Position numbers and translations under genes: made by a program. Shown here in pieces: positions 1 to 11,751 of a DNA stretch of 64,000 nucleotides; within the stretch, counting starts at the first letter, position 1; every line of letters starts with the position of its first letter. The notes beneath the pieces are model-generated. The model was given only the letters and a program-made list of their open reading frames with translations. It was not told the origin of the DNA and searched no databases. The DNA is taken from NCBI GenBank assembly GCA_024635475.1, contig JAGXIW010000001.1, positions 1 through 64,000 of the forward strand, read 5' to 3'. This DNA comes from a bacterium (lineage in GTDB: Bacteria > Patescibacteriota > Gracilibacteria > BD1-5 > UBA6164).

Positions 1-304
1 AAAGTCATATTTTTATAAAATCATATATTTCAAGTAATCAAAAAATACTGGTAACTTTATCAAAATCAAGAAAGATTTCTCATCAAGTAAGACTTATAAA
101 AACTACTAAATTATCTCATTTATGTTTTTCTTTTAAAAATAACATATAATCAGAAATATTGTTTATCACAAGATCTAGTTTAAGTTTTTTTCATCACATT
201 TTAGCGTCTCTCCAACAATGAATACAACTAAGATTACAATCTTGCCACATTTGAATTGAAATTGTATAAGAAACAGTATTTTTTATATTTTCTTTTTTAC
301 TCAT
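1..304 (-). CDS. Radical SAM enzyme, N-terminal part (runs off window)
   Basis: Only the first ~101 residues are present; the gene continues past the left edge. With UGA read as Gly, residues 20-30 give QMWQDCNLSCIHCW, a CxxxCxxC cluster motif that would bind the [4Fe-4S] cluster used to cleave S-adenosylmethionine. About 45 residues later SLTGGE matches the GGE motif that contacts the SAM amino group. The ATG overlaps the end of the upstream lipoprotein gene by 22 nt, so the two are translationally coupled. The gene is last in a run of pilin-like protein, Cys-tailed 63-aa peptide and lipoprotein. That context suggests a peptide-modifying radical SAM enzyme, but the C-terminal part that would show a SPASM or peptide-recognition domain is missing. 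Confidence 0.88.
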
Positions 305-873
305 AAAGTTCTTTTTTTACATTCAGCTACAATAATTTCATTTAAAAAATATATCGAACATTTACTAGTATCTTTAGAATCTATAACTTCTTTATATTGT
401 TTGACTTTAGTTTTACATAATGTTTTATGTACAGATACATTTAAAGAGTCACATAAAGTAATATCTCATTTTAATACTGAATCTATAATGATATTAAAAC
501 CTTTAGCTATATCAAAACACTTATCCTTAACTTCTATATTATCTATAGTATTACAATGACCAGAACTTCAAGTAATAGCAACTTTTGTAAAAACATGTGA
601 ATTTTTAGCAAGAGCAATACACCTTGTTTTTTCATTTCATTCAATTAATTTACTACATTTAGATGAATTTCAAGTTCTAGCTTCATTAAATGCTTCTGTA
701 GCAATATTTCATGTATTATTTACAACGTTTCATGTATTATTTACAACATTTCATGTATTATTTATAACATTTTTTGTAATGTTATCTTCTTTGTTTTTAT
801 TAAAAAAAGAACAAGAAGTTAATAATAGTCATCATACAATAAACAGTATAAAAATAATGATTTTTTTATTCAT
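283..873 (-). CDS. Lipoprotein with NNTGNVV repeats
   Basis: 196 aa. A short basic start, a hydrophobic stretch and the lipobox LLLTSC predict lipidation at Cys21 by Lgt, which is also encoded in this window. Next come four near-identical NNTGN repeats (about residues 37-60). The rest holds about eight cysteines spaced along a small helical-looking domain (SSKCSKLIEG, RCIALAK, GHCNTI, DKCFDIA, LCDSL). I do not recognise the family. It lies 32 nt after the 63-aa peptide gene and overlaps the radical SAM gene, so all three are probably co-transcribed. A role in receiving, holding or exporting the peptide is inference from context only. Confidence 0.85.
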
Positions 874-905
874 AAAAATTAAAGTAAATTAATAAAAATA
901 ATATC

Positions 906-1097
906 TTAACATGCTGAACATGAACATGAAGAATAAACACATTGAGTATATCAATTTACATCAGCTACTCATGCTACCAATAAGGCAGCACTTGCTATTT
1001 TTAGTGCATCTACTTTTGTAATTTCTCAACTTTCATCAATGATAAAATCTGATAAATTATCCTTAATTTTAGTTAAAGAGTTAATATCTTTTTTCAT
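906..1097 (-). CDS. 63-aa Cys-tailed peptide, candidate RiPP precursor
   Basis: The peptide has a charged N-terminal half (MKKDINSLTKIKDNLSDFII), a small-residue helix (ALKIASAALLVAGVAD), then a C-terminal tail NGYTQCVYSSCSCSAC with four cysteines in the last eleven residues. A leader-like start plus a short Cys/Ser tail is the usual shape of a ribosomally made, modified peptide precursor. It sits 27 nt after the pilin-like gene and 32 nt before the lipoprotein, with a radical SAM gene next. It is too short for the ORF track, and UGA codons split it under the standard code. I know no named family that matches. The alternative is a small secreted or membrane peptide that is simply disulfide-rich. 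Confidence 0.75.
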
Positions 1098-1124
1098 AAT
1101 TAAATAGTTAAATAATAAATAAGT

Positions 1125-2822
1125 TTATTGGGGAGTATAACCAGCATTACAACTATAAACTTCACAAATTCACCGAGCTGTACCATTCCATGTTTGCATT
1201 CATGTTCAATAAGCAATATAACATCAGTATAATGTATTTGATACACAAGATACTCATCAATCTACTGTATGAAAACCAGTGGCACAAGTATATCTACAAG
1301 AAGTAGTACTTGCAGTTGTATTATTATAGACTGTTGATGTATTTGCTGGAGACCAAGCAGAACCATTCCAAGTTTGAATATAACTAGCTACAGTATTCCA
1401 TGCAGTTCAAGTTGCAGGTTTAGCAGCACAAGTATATGTTTGCGTATTGGCTACACAAGAAGTTCAGTTCCATGTATAATTTGTAGCACATTTATAATTA
1501 CAAGAAGTAGTACTTGCAGTTGTATTATTATAGACTGTTGATGTATTTGCTGGAGACCAAGCAGAACCATTCCAAGTTTGAGTATAACTAGTTACAGTAT
1601 TCCATACAGTTCAAGTTGCAGGTTTAGCAGCACAAGTATATGTTTGTGTATCGGCTACACAAATACTTCAATACCATGTATAATTTGGAGCACAAATAAA
1701 CCTACAATCACTAGGACTTGGAGTTTCATTATAAACAGCTGTAGTTGTCGGTGACCAAACTCAATACCATGTTTGTGTTATAGTAGTTGCTGTATTTCTT
1801 ATTGAATTTGCTGGTATTGGTCAACATATTCATACTTGTACATTGATTATACAAGAAGTTCAGTTCCATATATAATTTGAATCACATTCTATACTTTCTT
1901 CTCCATATGACAATGATCAATTTATACAAGTTGCTGTTATACTAGATAATCATGAAGTTATAGCTTTAGTTATAACTCGTTGCTCTGTGTAAGGTATTAT
2001 AGGAATTATATAATCATTATATGTTGTTGCACTACAAGGAACTGTACAAATATCAGATATATAAGTATTATCTCAACTTAAAAATCAATTATTACAGGTC
2101 CTAGTAATTGCTCAACAGGTATCATTATATGCTGTTTCAGATTGTCAATTTGCTATTGTTGTATTTCAAAGTACACATGAATTTTGAGCTTCTATTACAC
2201 TAGCCAATAGATTTTCACCTGAACCAGATATAGGTAAATTATCATTTGAACATACTGCTAAATAATTTCAAGAATCTGTATTTAAATCTAGACTTCAAGT
2301 AATTAAGTAATTTATTGGAATTTTTGAATCATAATCCAATAATACACATACTTCATCTCATACAAAATATGTTACTCTTTCTGTATAATCTTCTAATATT
2401 GCATAAGTTTTTTCTATTAAATAATTTTGAGATAGTATCTCAGAATTATTATTTTCTAAAAATGCTAATAGTTGTATATTTTTTCATGAATAATCTATAC
2501 TATATATATAATTTGTATCATCCTTTGGATCATTAAATCATGTTCATTTTATTATGGTTGAAACTGTTTCTCATACGAATCATTGTTTTAAAAGTCATAT
2601 AACATCTAAATAATTATCAGGAACTGGATATACTTGGCGAATTTCGTGTGAAAGAGCTAATCATTTAGATATATCTCTTAAATGTGTTACCCTCAAACTA
2701 TCTCTAGCATCTGAAGCATATAATTGATATGATAAAAATCAGATTATTGTTAATATAGCTAGTATAACAATAGTTATTAATAGTTCTACTAAAGTAAATG
2801 CCTTTTTATTTTTAACTAACAT
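1125..2822 (-). CDS. Large pilin-like surface protein with Cys/Trp-rich repeats
   Basis: 565 aa. The N-terminus KKAFTLVELLITIVILAIL is a class III (type IV pilin) prepilin signal: cleavage before Phe, Glu at +5, then a hydrophobic assembly helix. The middle is a globular Asn/Ser/Thr-rich region. From about residue 300 the protein is built of Cys-rich modules of the form SC.YKCATNYTWNGTSCV followed by QTYTCAAKP; two of these are nearly identical at DNA level with a 204-bp period. Even cysteine counts suggest disulfide-stapled modules exposed on the surface. It is far longer than a standard pilin (~150 aa), so it may be a tip adhesin or pilin-anchored surface protein. A TTGACA/TATTAT promoter lies upstream. 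Confidence 0.88.
1297..1704 (-). repeat. Two tandem 204-bp coding repeats
   Basis: Two consecutive ~204-bp units begin with caagaagtagtacttgcagt at 1297 and again at 1501, nearly identical over their length. They encode 68-residue Cys/Trp-rich modules of the pilin-like protein. Exact in-frame tandem identity suggests recent duplication and a repeat number that could vary between strains. Confidence 0.85.
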
Positions 2823-2868
2823 AAATTTTTAAAAAATTAAAATTAAACTAGGTTATTTATCTTCATAG

Positions 2869-2896
2869 ATAATAATAAACATATAAATTATGTCAA
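2869..2896 (-). promoter_or_regulatory. Promoter of the pilin/peptide/radical SAM run
   Basis: On the minus strand TTGACA (2891-2896) and TATTAT (2869-2874) are 16 nt apart, about 45 nt before the pilin-like ATG. No other strong promoter is visible down to the radical SAM gene, so this one may drive the whole run. Confidence 0.6.
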
Positions 2897-2973
2897 ATAA
2901 TAATTTTTAACTATATTGACTTACTGTACAAAATATTTTAATATTTTATATTTTAATATTTTATATTTTAATA

Positions 2974-3210
2974 TTAAATAACTGATTCGATAGGTTCAGT
3001 GGTTTCAGCTTGTTTAATAGGTTCTATTACTTCTGTATTTTCAGTGACAGTAGAAGTAACTTCTGAAGTAATTTCTGGAATAACTTCTTCAGTTGCTGTA
3101 TTAGTAAGAGTAGGTTCAATTGTAGTTATTTCCTCAGTTGTTATTGTTTCTGTAGTATCACAATTTTCACAAGCATTGTTTCAGAATAGTTTTTTAAAGA
3201 AATCAAACAT
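2974..3210 (-). CDS. Small Thr/Glu-rich protein with an N-terminal CxxC
   Basis: 78 aa. It starts MFDFFKKLFGNNACENC, a short amphipathic segment followed by a CENC pair, then a low-complexity acidic tail rich in Thr, Glu, Ile and Val. It has no signal peptide or transmembrane segment, and I do not recognise the family. It lies between the aminotransferase gene and the pilin-like gene in the same orientation. The ORF on the opposite strand (2999-3226) is its shadow. The tail looks disordered. Confidence 0.6.
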
Positions 3211-3277
3211 AGATTTTGTTTTATAAAATAAAATGTATATTTATTATATGATATAATTTATTTTTTAGCAATATTTT

Positions 3278-4501
3278 TTAATAAGAAATCGTTACTTTTG
3301 CTAATGCTTCTTTTAATCTAGTTATATTTTCTGTATTTAAAGAATCATAACAAGCTGAATATCTTATAAATTGTTCATTTTTTCAACCTATTTCACTTCA
3401 TACAAAAGGTACTCAAACAAGTCAAATAGCACTAATCATCTTATTATTGAATTCTTCACCTGTCATAATTTTTTCTCAGTTTATATATGATGGACATGTA
3501 AATAACATAAAAAATCATGCATCACTTGGACAAGCTAATATTAATCATGCATCTTCAAAAATAGGAATTAATACATCCATTCTTTTTTTATACATTTCTT
3601 GTATTTTTTTATTATCTTCTCTACTTTCTTTTGTATCAAGATATCTATTTAATCAAACTGCTGCAGGTCAAAATATTCAGGAATCTGTATTTCACTTTAT
3701 TTTTATTATTTCATTTATAAAATCAGGAGTTCCTACAATTGTTCATATTCTCCATCCACAAGCTGAAAAAGTTTTTGAAATAGAAAATAACTCAGCCCAT
3801 TCAAGTTCTGGATAATCTATTGCTACCGAAGTTAAACTTACATGATTTTTGTGAACTACAGCAGTATATGCTCAATCATTTACTAATCTTATTTTATTTA
3901 TTATACAAAAGTTAATTATCTCTTCCCATTCTTCCCTACTAGCTCAAACAGGACATGGATTACCAGGTTTTACAGTTAAAATCATTCTAGGTAATTTTCC
4001 GATAGGCATATTTGAAACTTTTAATTTAAAGTTTTCAAAACTATAAATAGGCCAAATATATGATTCTTCTCATAGATATTCACACCAAGTAGCCATTACA
4101 TCGTATGCTGGTGCATTTTTCATATATCATTTATTTTCTACTGGTGAATCAGTTCTATTTGCTCAACATGCTATTGGAAGTAATCATAAAATAGGTTTTT
4201 CTCAAGGTATTAACAAAGTTGATAAATGAGGGAAATTATCTACATTTATTCAAGTATTTAATTCAATTATTTTTTTATTTAATCATTCTGGGCTTCAATT
4301 ATCCCAATAATTATGATTTTTATTTACATCTCTCATAACTTCTTCAGCCACTAGTTGTCTAAGTAATTCTGGAGGATTAGTGTCAGGTTCTCAAACTGCT
4401 ATATTGATACTAGATCAAGCTCAATTTACAAGTTCATATTCTCTAATCATTTTTTTTATTCTTTGAAAAAGATTTTCTCAAGATTCTGGTAAATATCTCA
4501 T
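3278..4501 (-). CDS. PLP-dependent aminotransferase, class I/II
   Basis: 407 aa, the usual length for fold-type I aminotransferases. Substrate-side and PLP motifs are present: VGEPDTNPPE near the N-terminus, KPGNPCPVG and VNDGAYT in the middle, and FSISKTFSACGWRIG containing the Schiff-base lysine and the GWRxG signature. It transfers amino groups between an amino acid and a 2-oxo acid in the cytoplasm. It follows asd and lysC on the same strand, so a role in diaminopimelate, lysine or threonine-branch transamination is plausible, but substrate choice cannot be read from the sequence. A 26-bp inverted repeat separates it from asd, so it may have its own transcript. Confidence 0.9.
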
Positions 4502-4548
4502 AGTTTTTATTGTTAAAAAATAATTTAATTAATAAAATATATAAATAC

Positions 4549-4632
4549 TGTCATTATCGGGCTTGACCCGATAATCTAGTAAAGTAAACATTGTTTGTAC
4601 ACTGGTTTATCGGGTCAAGCCCGATAATGACA
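4549..4632. repeat. Perfect 26-bp inverted repeat (TGTCAT-ended palindrome)
   Basis: The left arm 4549-4574 and right arm 4607-4632 are exact reverse complements beginning tgtcattatcgggcttgacc. Each arm also contains its own small palindrome gggcttgaccc. It is much GC-richer than its surroundings. The TGTCAT/ATGACA ends are shared with the other dispersed hairpin repeats in this window. It may also act as a terminator between asd and the aminotransferase gene. Confidence 0.85.
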
Positions 4633-4650
4633 AAAACAATAAAAATAACT

Positions 4651-5655
4651 TTATTTTTTCTTATTAATCATATATTTTAATATCTCAACAGCATTTAAAG
4701 CTGCTCATCTAAGAAGTTGATCGCCTGATACAAATAACTCTACTCAATAATCTCAAAAAACAAGATTTTTTCTAATTCTTCAAACTTCAATATTGTATTT
4801 TCATGTAGCAGTTAATGGCATAGGATAGATTTTGTTTACTGGGTCATCTCTCAAATCTACTCATGGAGAATTTGAAAGTAATTGTTTTATATCTTCTATA
4901 TCGACTTTTTTTTCAGTTTCTAGTACTATACTTTCACTATGAGCTCTCAGAGTTGGAATTCTCACAGCAGTACAACTAACTTGTAGGTTTTTATTTCAAA
5001 GTATTTTATGGGTTTCCCGAGTTACTTTCATTTCTTCTTTTGTGTATCAGTTATCTTCAAATTTATCTATGTGTGGGATTAGGTTAAAAGCTATATCGTG
5101 TGCAAATACTTTATTTACTCTTTTTTCTCAAACAAGGTATTTTTTTGTATTTTCTATAAGTTCTTCCATTCATTTGGCTCATGCTCAACTTGTTGCTTGA
5201 TAAGTTGAAACTATCATTTTTTTGATTCAGTATTTTTTATAAATTGGATTTACTGCCATCAAAGCAATTGCTGTTGTACAATTTGGATTTGCAATTATTT
5301 TAGCATCTCAAATAGAATCTGCATTGATTTCAGGTATAACTAGAGGTATATTGTCATCGTATCTAAAAACTGATGAATTATCAATAACGACTACTCATTT
5401 CTTATTTGCTATTGGAGCAAAAGCTTTTGAATTATCTCACCCTGCTGAAAATAATGCATAGTCCAATCATTCAAAGAAATCTTCATCTACTTTTTTTAAT
5501 GTGATCTCTCAAAAAGGAGTATTTATTATATTTCAAGTAGATTCAGGAGATGCTCAAAGTCTAAGTTCTTTAATTGGTATTTTTAAATCATACAGACATT
5601 TAATCATTTCAACTCAAACAGCTCAAGTAGCTCAAACTATTCATACATTGTGCAT
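4651..5655 (-). CDS. asd: Aspartate-semialdehyde dehydrogenase
   Basis: 334 aa, family-typical. It reduces aspartyl-4-phosphate to aspartate semialdehyde with NADPH, the second step towards diaminopimelate, lysine, threonine and methionine. The N-terminal GIVGATGAVG is the nucleotide-binding loop. SAGGDNS, IDNSS and NPNCTT (nucleophile Cys126) mark the active site, and later RIPTLRAHSE and the GDQLLRGAALNAV segment match the family. It starts 22 nt after lysC stops, so the two are an operon catalysing consecutive steps. One of the window's few CGG codons is here, in the segment KVTxETHKIL. Confidence 0.97.
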
Positions 5656-5677
5656 AGAGTAAGGGTTATGGAATAAA

Positions 5678-7021
<1,344 letters not shown>

Positions 7022-7094
7022 AATTTTTATTTTATGTATAAATTATTTTTAGTATATTAGAAAAAAGAAAAAATCAAGTTTTGTAGTTATAAAA

Positions 7095-7131
7095 TAAAAA
7101 AAAGTATAAAATTTAATTTTATACTTTTTTT
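7095..7131 (-). terminator. Hairpin terminator after the WG-repeat gene
   Basis: AAAAAAAGTATAAAATT and AATTTTATACTTTTTTT are complementary and end in a T-run on either strand. It lies 12 nt past the stop of the 479-aa gene and before lysC. Confidence 0.75.
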
Positions 7132-7142
7132 ATAATTAACAT

Positions 7143-8582
7143 TTATATTTTCAATTTTCTTTTAGAGCCTATTAATCAATGGTTTTTATAAAAAATATCA
7201 TCTCATTCAAAAAATATTTCTTTTTTTCAAGATAATAAAATATCGTGTTCAAGTATATTATTTTTATCCATACATAGTAATCATTCTCAATTTTTATTTG
7301 AATATTTCACAAATAATTTTCAATTAATCTCTTGAATGTCATCTATATATTTTTCTCAACATAATAATGTTAAATTTCTATTTATATTTAGTAAACATTG
7401 TCAATTTAGTAATCATATTCATTTTTTATCTCAATATTTTACAAAAAATTCTCAATCACAATTTTGAATTTCACTTATAAATTCTTTTCAAGATAATAAC
7501 ACATTTTTACTTTTTACATCATATAATCATTCTCAATCTTTAAGTATATCTATAAAATCTACAAATGATTTTCAATCAATATGCCTAAATTTACTTATTG
7601 ATTTTTTTCAAGATAATAGAATTGTTTTACTTTCTACATCATATAATCCTAATCATTTTTTATCTTCAAATTTAACAACGATATTTCAGTTAAGTAAATG
7701 TGGGTAATATAATTCTCTTTTTCAAGATAATAGAATTGTTTTACTTTCTACATCAAATAATCAATTTCATTCTTTATCTTCAAAGACTATAAATAATTTA
7801 TTTCAAATACTTTGATATCATATATATTTTTTTCATGATAATATTATACTTTTACTTTCTACATCAAATAATCAATTTCAATCCTTATTTTCAAAATTTA
7901 CAAATACTTTAGATCAAAAAGTTTTTATAGTAGGAATATTTACTATTCATGACAATATTATATCTCTTTTGATATATTTTATATTTAAAGAAATACTATA
8001 TATTCAATCATTATTTTGTAAAATTGATATATTTCAAACTGTTTGTATAACCTTATAATTTTCATTTCAAATTTTTTGATATAAATCTCATCAATGTTCT
8101 ATAATAGGATTTTTTGAATTATCTAATAAATGTGTTAATTTTGAATTAATTATAAGAGAATTAAGTTTTGTTTTTAATTCTCATATATGAAATAAAGGAT
8201 TATTTTTTCTTTCAATTTTTGATGCATTAAAAGCATTTATATGTCAATTATATTCGATTTGTTTAATTGTATTTATGTATGATTTTTTAAATCATTTAGA
8301 ATTAATTAATTCTAAAAATATTTTAGAATCTGGTTCAGAAATTCAATGTCATGATAAAATATTTTCAAAAATAAAAATTAATGATTTTGTATCACTTTTT
8401 TCTTCTTTTTCTGTCATATCCTCAAGTATTTTTGAAAATATTTTCACAGGAGTACTTTCTTCCTTGGTAAAATTATTTTCTTGTGTTAAATTATTATATG
8501 ATTCTTCAACGAGAGTTCTTTTTATTTCTTTTTCTGGTAAGATATCATCAAGTTCATTTATATCTAAAGATAAGTTTCACAT
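7143..8582 (-). CDS. WG-repeat-like beta-propeller protein
   Basis: 479 aa. The N-terminal third is charged and helical with no signal peptide. From about residue 190 the protein has seven to eight repeats of ~40 residues with the core GLFDVESKTILLSGKK, preceded by hydrophobic strands such as KLFVxFEDKxG. This resembles WG-type (KWG) repeat proteins, where a G(L/Y)xD strand pair recurs once per blade. Family assignment is by pattern only. Function is unknown; such repeats usually form rigid binding surfaces. DNA identity among the blades is high, suggesting duplication within the gene. A perfect 15-bp hairpin sits directly in front of the ATG. Confidence 0.8.
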
Positions 8583-8625
8583 AAAAAAGTTTATAAATAA
8601 TATTTCTACATTTATAAACTTTTTT
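8583..8625 (-). terminator. Perfect 15-bp hairpin before the WG-repeat gene
   Basis: AAAAAAGTTTATAAA pairs with TTTATAAACTTTTTT around a 13-nt loop. It probably terminates the 120-aa gene upstream, but it ends exactly at the next ATG, so it could also act as a leader hairpin on that mRNA. Confidence 0.7.
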
Positions 8626-8674
8626 ATTTATTTGTCAATTTTATTTTATATAAAACCTCTAAATTATCATTATA

Positions 8675-9037
8675 CTAAGCATATTTCAATAATTTATAAT
8701 CATCAGCTACTCAATTTTTATGTAATAATAATCCAGCTTGAGATAACATCTTTGATACTTGATTATTTTCTCTGTCACTGGTAATCATTTCCCATAATTT
8801 TTTATTAGAAATTCATAACATCTGTCATAAGTTGATACTTGTTTCTTCATCTTTTGTTGTATCTTTCATATCAAGTACACCAAGTGCTTTATCCCCATAT
8901 TCAGCTAATGGATTTTCTAACAATCTTAATCATCTTTTATTAAATTCACCTAGTGTGTTTTTAGTATCTTTACTCAATGTTTTTTGTTGTTGTACTTCAA
9001 CTGAAGGACTTAAAGTTTGTATTTCTCTTGTTCTCAT
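8675..9037 (-). CDS. Hypothetical protein, 120 aa
   Basis: A soluble, helix-rich protein beginning MRTREIQTLSPSVEVQQQ, with no signal peptide or membrane segment. The region KKLWEMITSDRENNQVSKMLSQAGLLLHKNG looks amphipathic. I do not recognise it. It lies between the M23 peptidase gene (52 nt upstream) and the WG-repeat gene in the same direction, and a strong hairpin follows it. Confidence 0.75.
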
Positions 9038-9088
9038 ATTTTTTTATTATTATAAAATTAAATTTGTTTTTGTTTTTTGTTATATGTA

Positions 9089-11482
9089 TTATTTTCATAA
9101 AGTTAAAGTAGAATTTTTGGTTTTATCTATTGCTAGAGATATTACATAGGCTCATTCTCATCTGGTTATATGTTGATAAGGTTGATAATAATTTTCTCAA
9201 AACTTATCTTTCCATGTATTACTTTTATCAAAAATTGTATTAGCTTTTTTATTATCCTCTTTTTCTAAATCTCTATAGGTTATTGATACTTGAGGAGATT
9301 TATTAAAGACTAGGTATTTATATGCTTTATCCAAGAAATCTTTTCTTGTAATAGGATTAAAAGAACTTACATTTTCTTTACTTAATATTTCTAAATTTGA
9401 ATCAATTATAACTATAATATTTTTATCAATTGTATCTTTTTTTATTGTTAATAAAGTATTTTTGATCCAAATTATAGTTTCTTTTTCTGTCATAGCTCTT
9501 TTCTCTAGAAAATATCATTGCTTAAGCTCTGAAGTCGCTATATTATTTTCAAGTATTTTTATAACATCATCATAATAAGCATAAGATTCTGTTAATCATT
9601 TTGGAGCATCTGCTTTTAAATTAAGTATTATTAAATCTTTTTTTTCATTAAAAGAATATAATTTAATTTTAGCTTGGTCATCAAAAACTTTATAATCAAA
9701 TATTACAAGTCATCAAACAGTATCTTTATATGATATTACCTTACTTTTTATATACTCATTTTCTTTACATTCTTTTTTCATTATATTTTTGATATTTTTT
9801 ACATCTCAAGTTTTTATACATATTTTTGCATTTCATTCTGCTTTTAGATCAAAATCTCAAGTATATCTTAGATTTAAAAGTCTAGCTCATTTTTCATCTT
9901 TTAACATTACTGCTCATGAGTTTTTATCTCATAAAATAACTTTTGATTTTGCTAATACTATTGCAGATTTTGGACTAATAGCTTTCCCATCATCAAATAC
10001 TTTTAATTTTATTGTTTCAATAGTCTTGTTTCACATTTTTATGTAAAGAGTTGTATCTCCTACTTTTTTACCAGTCAAAGTAATTTCTCTTTTTCAATCT
10101 GTAAAATTGTAAAATTTATTTGGAAATACATCTATTATATTTTGATCAATTATAAAACTTATTGGATATGGAGTATTTCATTTAAATCAATTTCATCTTT
10201 TATCTGTTATTTTTAAATTTATTTTTTTATTTATTCAAAGTCATACATTATCTCAAATTTCATTTGATTTAATATCTATATCATATTTTCTTTGAAATTC
10301 TTTAATTTCTCTTTCTTCAATTTCTTCTCTAGTCAACATTCATTCCCTACTAATTTTTTTAATTTCTTTTCATGATACTACTTCTTTAGTAACAATTTCA
10401 TTTGAATTATTATTGTTACTTGCTAAGTATTTATCAAAATCTTTTTTTGTTTGAGCTCTTGTCTTAGGTCAGAAATATCAAGCTCAATCATCAGAAGTTG
10501 ATAATATAACTCATTTATCTAATTGGTATCTTATTATATCTTGCAATAAAGAGTTATAATTTCAATCTATAGATCATTTATAATACCCCAATTTTCTATA
10601 TATTTTCTGTACTTCAATTATATCATCGAATTCTGAATCTATATAAACTGGTTTATCAAAAATTCAATTAAAATTTCAACTTGTATTATTATTTGTTTTT
10701 ATACTTGTTATAGTATTTTTTGGTTTTTTTATACTTACTTCTTTTATTACCATATTATTTAAAATCGTTCCTGAAGTTTCTAAAAAAGCAAGAGGGTCAA
10801 CTGTTAAATTTTGTAAATCTTGAAAACATTTTCAATTATTTACTATATCATTATATGAGTAAGGACAAGTATCATAACTATAATATGCTGGAGAGCTTTT
10901 TGTAGTAACATCAATTTGAAAATGTAGGTGGTTTCAAGTAGAATTTCAAGTACTTCACACTTCTCATATTTTATCTCAAGCTTTTATTTCTTCTCATACT
11001 TTTACATCTATTTTTGATAAATGTGCATAGTTTGAAACTACTTTTTTTCAATTTATTTCATGTTTTATAGATATTAGATTTCAAAATTCTAATTTATTCT
11101 GTGCAATTATAATTTCTCAATCAGCCATTGCATAAACTGGAGTTCATTCTGAAGTAGCTATATCTACTCACATATGTCATCAATTTCACAGATCCCATCA
11201 ATATGTATATGATGATCACCGTAAAACAGTATATCTTCTAGTATATTCATTATATCATTCATTTAAATCAGCATATTTTTGATAATCATCTGTTTTAAGA
11301 ATTTTTAAATTTTCTTTACATTTACTATCAAGATCTGCAAATTTTTCATATCTACATTCAAGTTTTGCAACTTGTTGTAATGGATACATTATTTCTTGGC
11401 TAGCTGACCTAGTAATATCTGGTGGGATAATTACTAGTCATATCAGAAGTGCTGATATGGTTTTCTTTATTTTTGTTTCCAT
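9089..11482 (-). CDS. Secreted M23 peptidase with PG-binding and SLH-like regions
   Basis: 797 aa. A signal peptide is at residues 1-27. The LytM/M23 domain spans about 95-195: GGHMGVDIA supplies the first His and Asp zinc ligands (H103, D107), and GNHLHF the HxH pair (H185, H187). About residues 280-350 resemble PG_binding_1 (VQKIYRKLGYYKGSIDG ... GYFGPKTRAQT). A long beta-rich region follows, and the C-terminal ~120 residues look like an SLH repeat (DDVIKILENNI ... FLEKRAMTEKE). All zinc ligands are present, so it should cleave peptidoglycan cross-links. The ORF 9197-9493 is only its tail; UGA breaks the remainder under the standard code. Residue 88, just before the domain, is a rare CGG codon. 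Confidence 0.93.
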
Positions 11483-11600
11483 AATAATTTTTTAGAAATA
11501 ATTTTTATTTAAATTGTTTTTGTATATAATTAGTTTTAAGTACCAATTTATATATTTTGACATTTAAATTATTTTGTGTGTAATTAATTATCTCATATAA

Positions 11601-11629
11601 ATTATGCAATATATTTTAGATATTGTCAA
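11601..11629 (-). promoter_or_regulatory. Promoter of the M23 peptidase gene
   Basis: Minus-strand TTGACA (11624-11629) and CATAAT (11601-11606) are 17 nt apart, about 120 nt upstream of the ATG. Confidence 0.6.
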
Positions 11630-11635
11630 ATATTT

Positions 11636-11668
11636 TAATTACTTTTTTTATAAAAAAGTAATTTGTCA
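11636..11668. terminator. Palindromic hairpin in a divergent intergenic region
   Basis: AATTACTTTTTT and AAAAAAGTAATT form a near-perfect stem. It lies between two divergently transcribed genes, so a terminator role is not obvious; a regulatory or insulating role is possible. Confidence 0.5.
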
Positions 11669-11751
11669 AGAAAAATAAGATACAAGAACAAAGACAAAAG
11701 CTGAAAAACAAAGGAAAATAATAACATATTTAAAATTAATTAATTTTTATT

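Noticed and set aside
11483-11751. Small RNA or further gene in the divergent intergenic region
   Set aside because: Only a promoter and one A/T hairpin are visible; no coding frame or conserved RNA feature is seen.
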